The notes under the pieces: generated by a model
The model's input: the letters and a program-made list of their open reading frames with translations, nothing else
The model's database searches: none
What the model was told of the DNA's origin: nothing
Program-made: the position numbers and the translations under genes
Source of the DNA: JBBRBB01 sp963830175
GTDB lineage: Bacteria > Bacteroidota > Bacteroidia > Chitinophagales > Chitinophagaceae
DNA: 64,000 nt
Assembly (NCBI GenBank): GCA_963830175.1
Contig: CAWHKV010000004.1
Location: 1 to 64,000, forward strand
Reading direction: 5' to 3'
Shown here: positions 63,977-64,000 of the stretch, one piece after another
Layout: each line of letters begins with the position of its first letter
Numbering within the stretch: position 1 is the stretch's first letter

Positions 63977-64000
63977 CGGGATGCCATATTTACGGTTGCC

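Overview
The window looks like a chromosomal piece of a Bacteroidota bacterium, most likely family Chitinophagaceae. The signs are several secreted proteins with type IX secretion (T9SS) C-terminal sorting domains, delta-60 and SprB repeats, a DUF5916 protein, a bacterial GGGP synthase, LytS/LytTR two-component pairs, low-to-moderate GC, and at least one promoter of the Bacteroidetes TTTG-N19-TAnnTTTG type. The family assignment is inference. No rRNA, tRNA, CRISPR array, prophage or transposase gene was recognised.

Layout. 1-1.5 kb: 5' part of a secreted esterase (minus strand) with a poly-G tract in its N-terminal coding region, then a hairpin-ended dispersed repeat. 1.5-9.3 kb: EamA transporter and PPK2 (both disrupted), mscL, scpA, dps, a small membrane protein, dxs, and a LytS/LytTR pair. 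9.3-19.5 kb: a T9SS cargo protein, GGGP synthase, a heavily frameshifted class II ribonucleotide reductase, guanine deaminase with two exported sugar-isomerase-like TIM barrels, a Gmad2 lipoprotein, and a HTH-S24 regulator. 19.5-25.6 kb: DUF5916 protein, ogt, csaA, the osmC-GNAT-bioB cluster, and an unknown helical protein. 25.7-32.7 kb: alpha-glucan operon (sugar MFS, lipoprotein, GH13), pdxJ, and a GH2. 32.9-40.9 kb: LigD, a beta-carbonic-anhydrase relic, a GAF-like protein, HtrA with an internal TGA, and a TraB/GumN protein. 41-48.8 kb: SprB-repeat and T9SS surface proteins. 48.8-56.1 kb: etfBA, a VanX-type dipeptidase, RlpA, a FadL-like porin with a Tyr/Asn-rich lipoprotein, and proS. 56.2-64 kb: a VPS10/sortilin-like repeat protein, an alpha/beta hydrolase, a delta-60 T9SS protein, a second, internally deleted esterase with the same poly-G tract and repeat, and a CBS-domain protein.

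Two themes stand out. First, the paralogous esterases near both ends carry a long poly-C run (coding sense) between the start codon and the signal-peptide core. One copy is in frame (12 C) and the other out of frame (10 C), as in a phase-variation switch; both sit beside a repeat family with hairpin ends resembling REPINs. Second, an unusual number of genes carry frameshifts or stops (EamA, ppk2, nrdJ, a TIM barrel, htrA, the SprB protein, a T9SS protein, a hydrolase, a CBS protein, the carbonic-anhydrase relic), while many long genes are intact. The clustering could be real decay or local consensus errors in the assembly; the sequence alone cannot decide.
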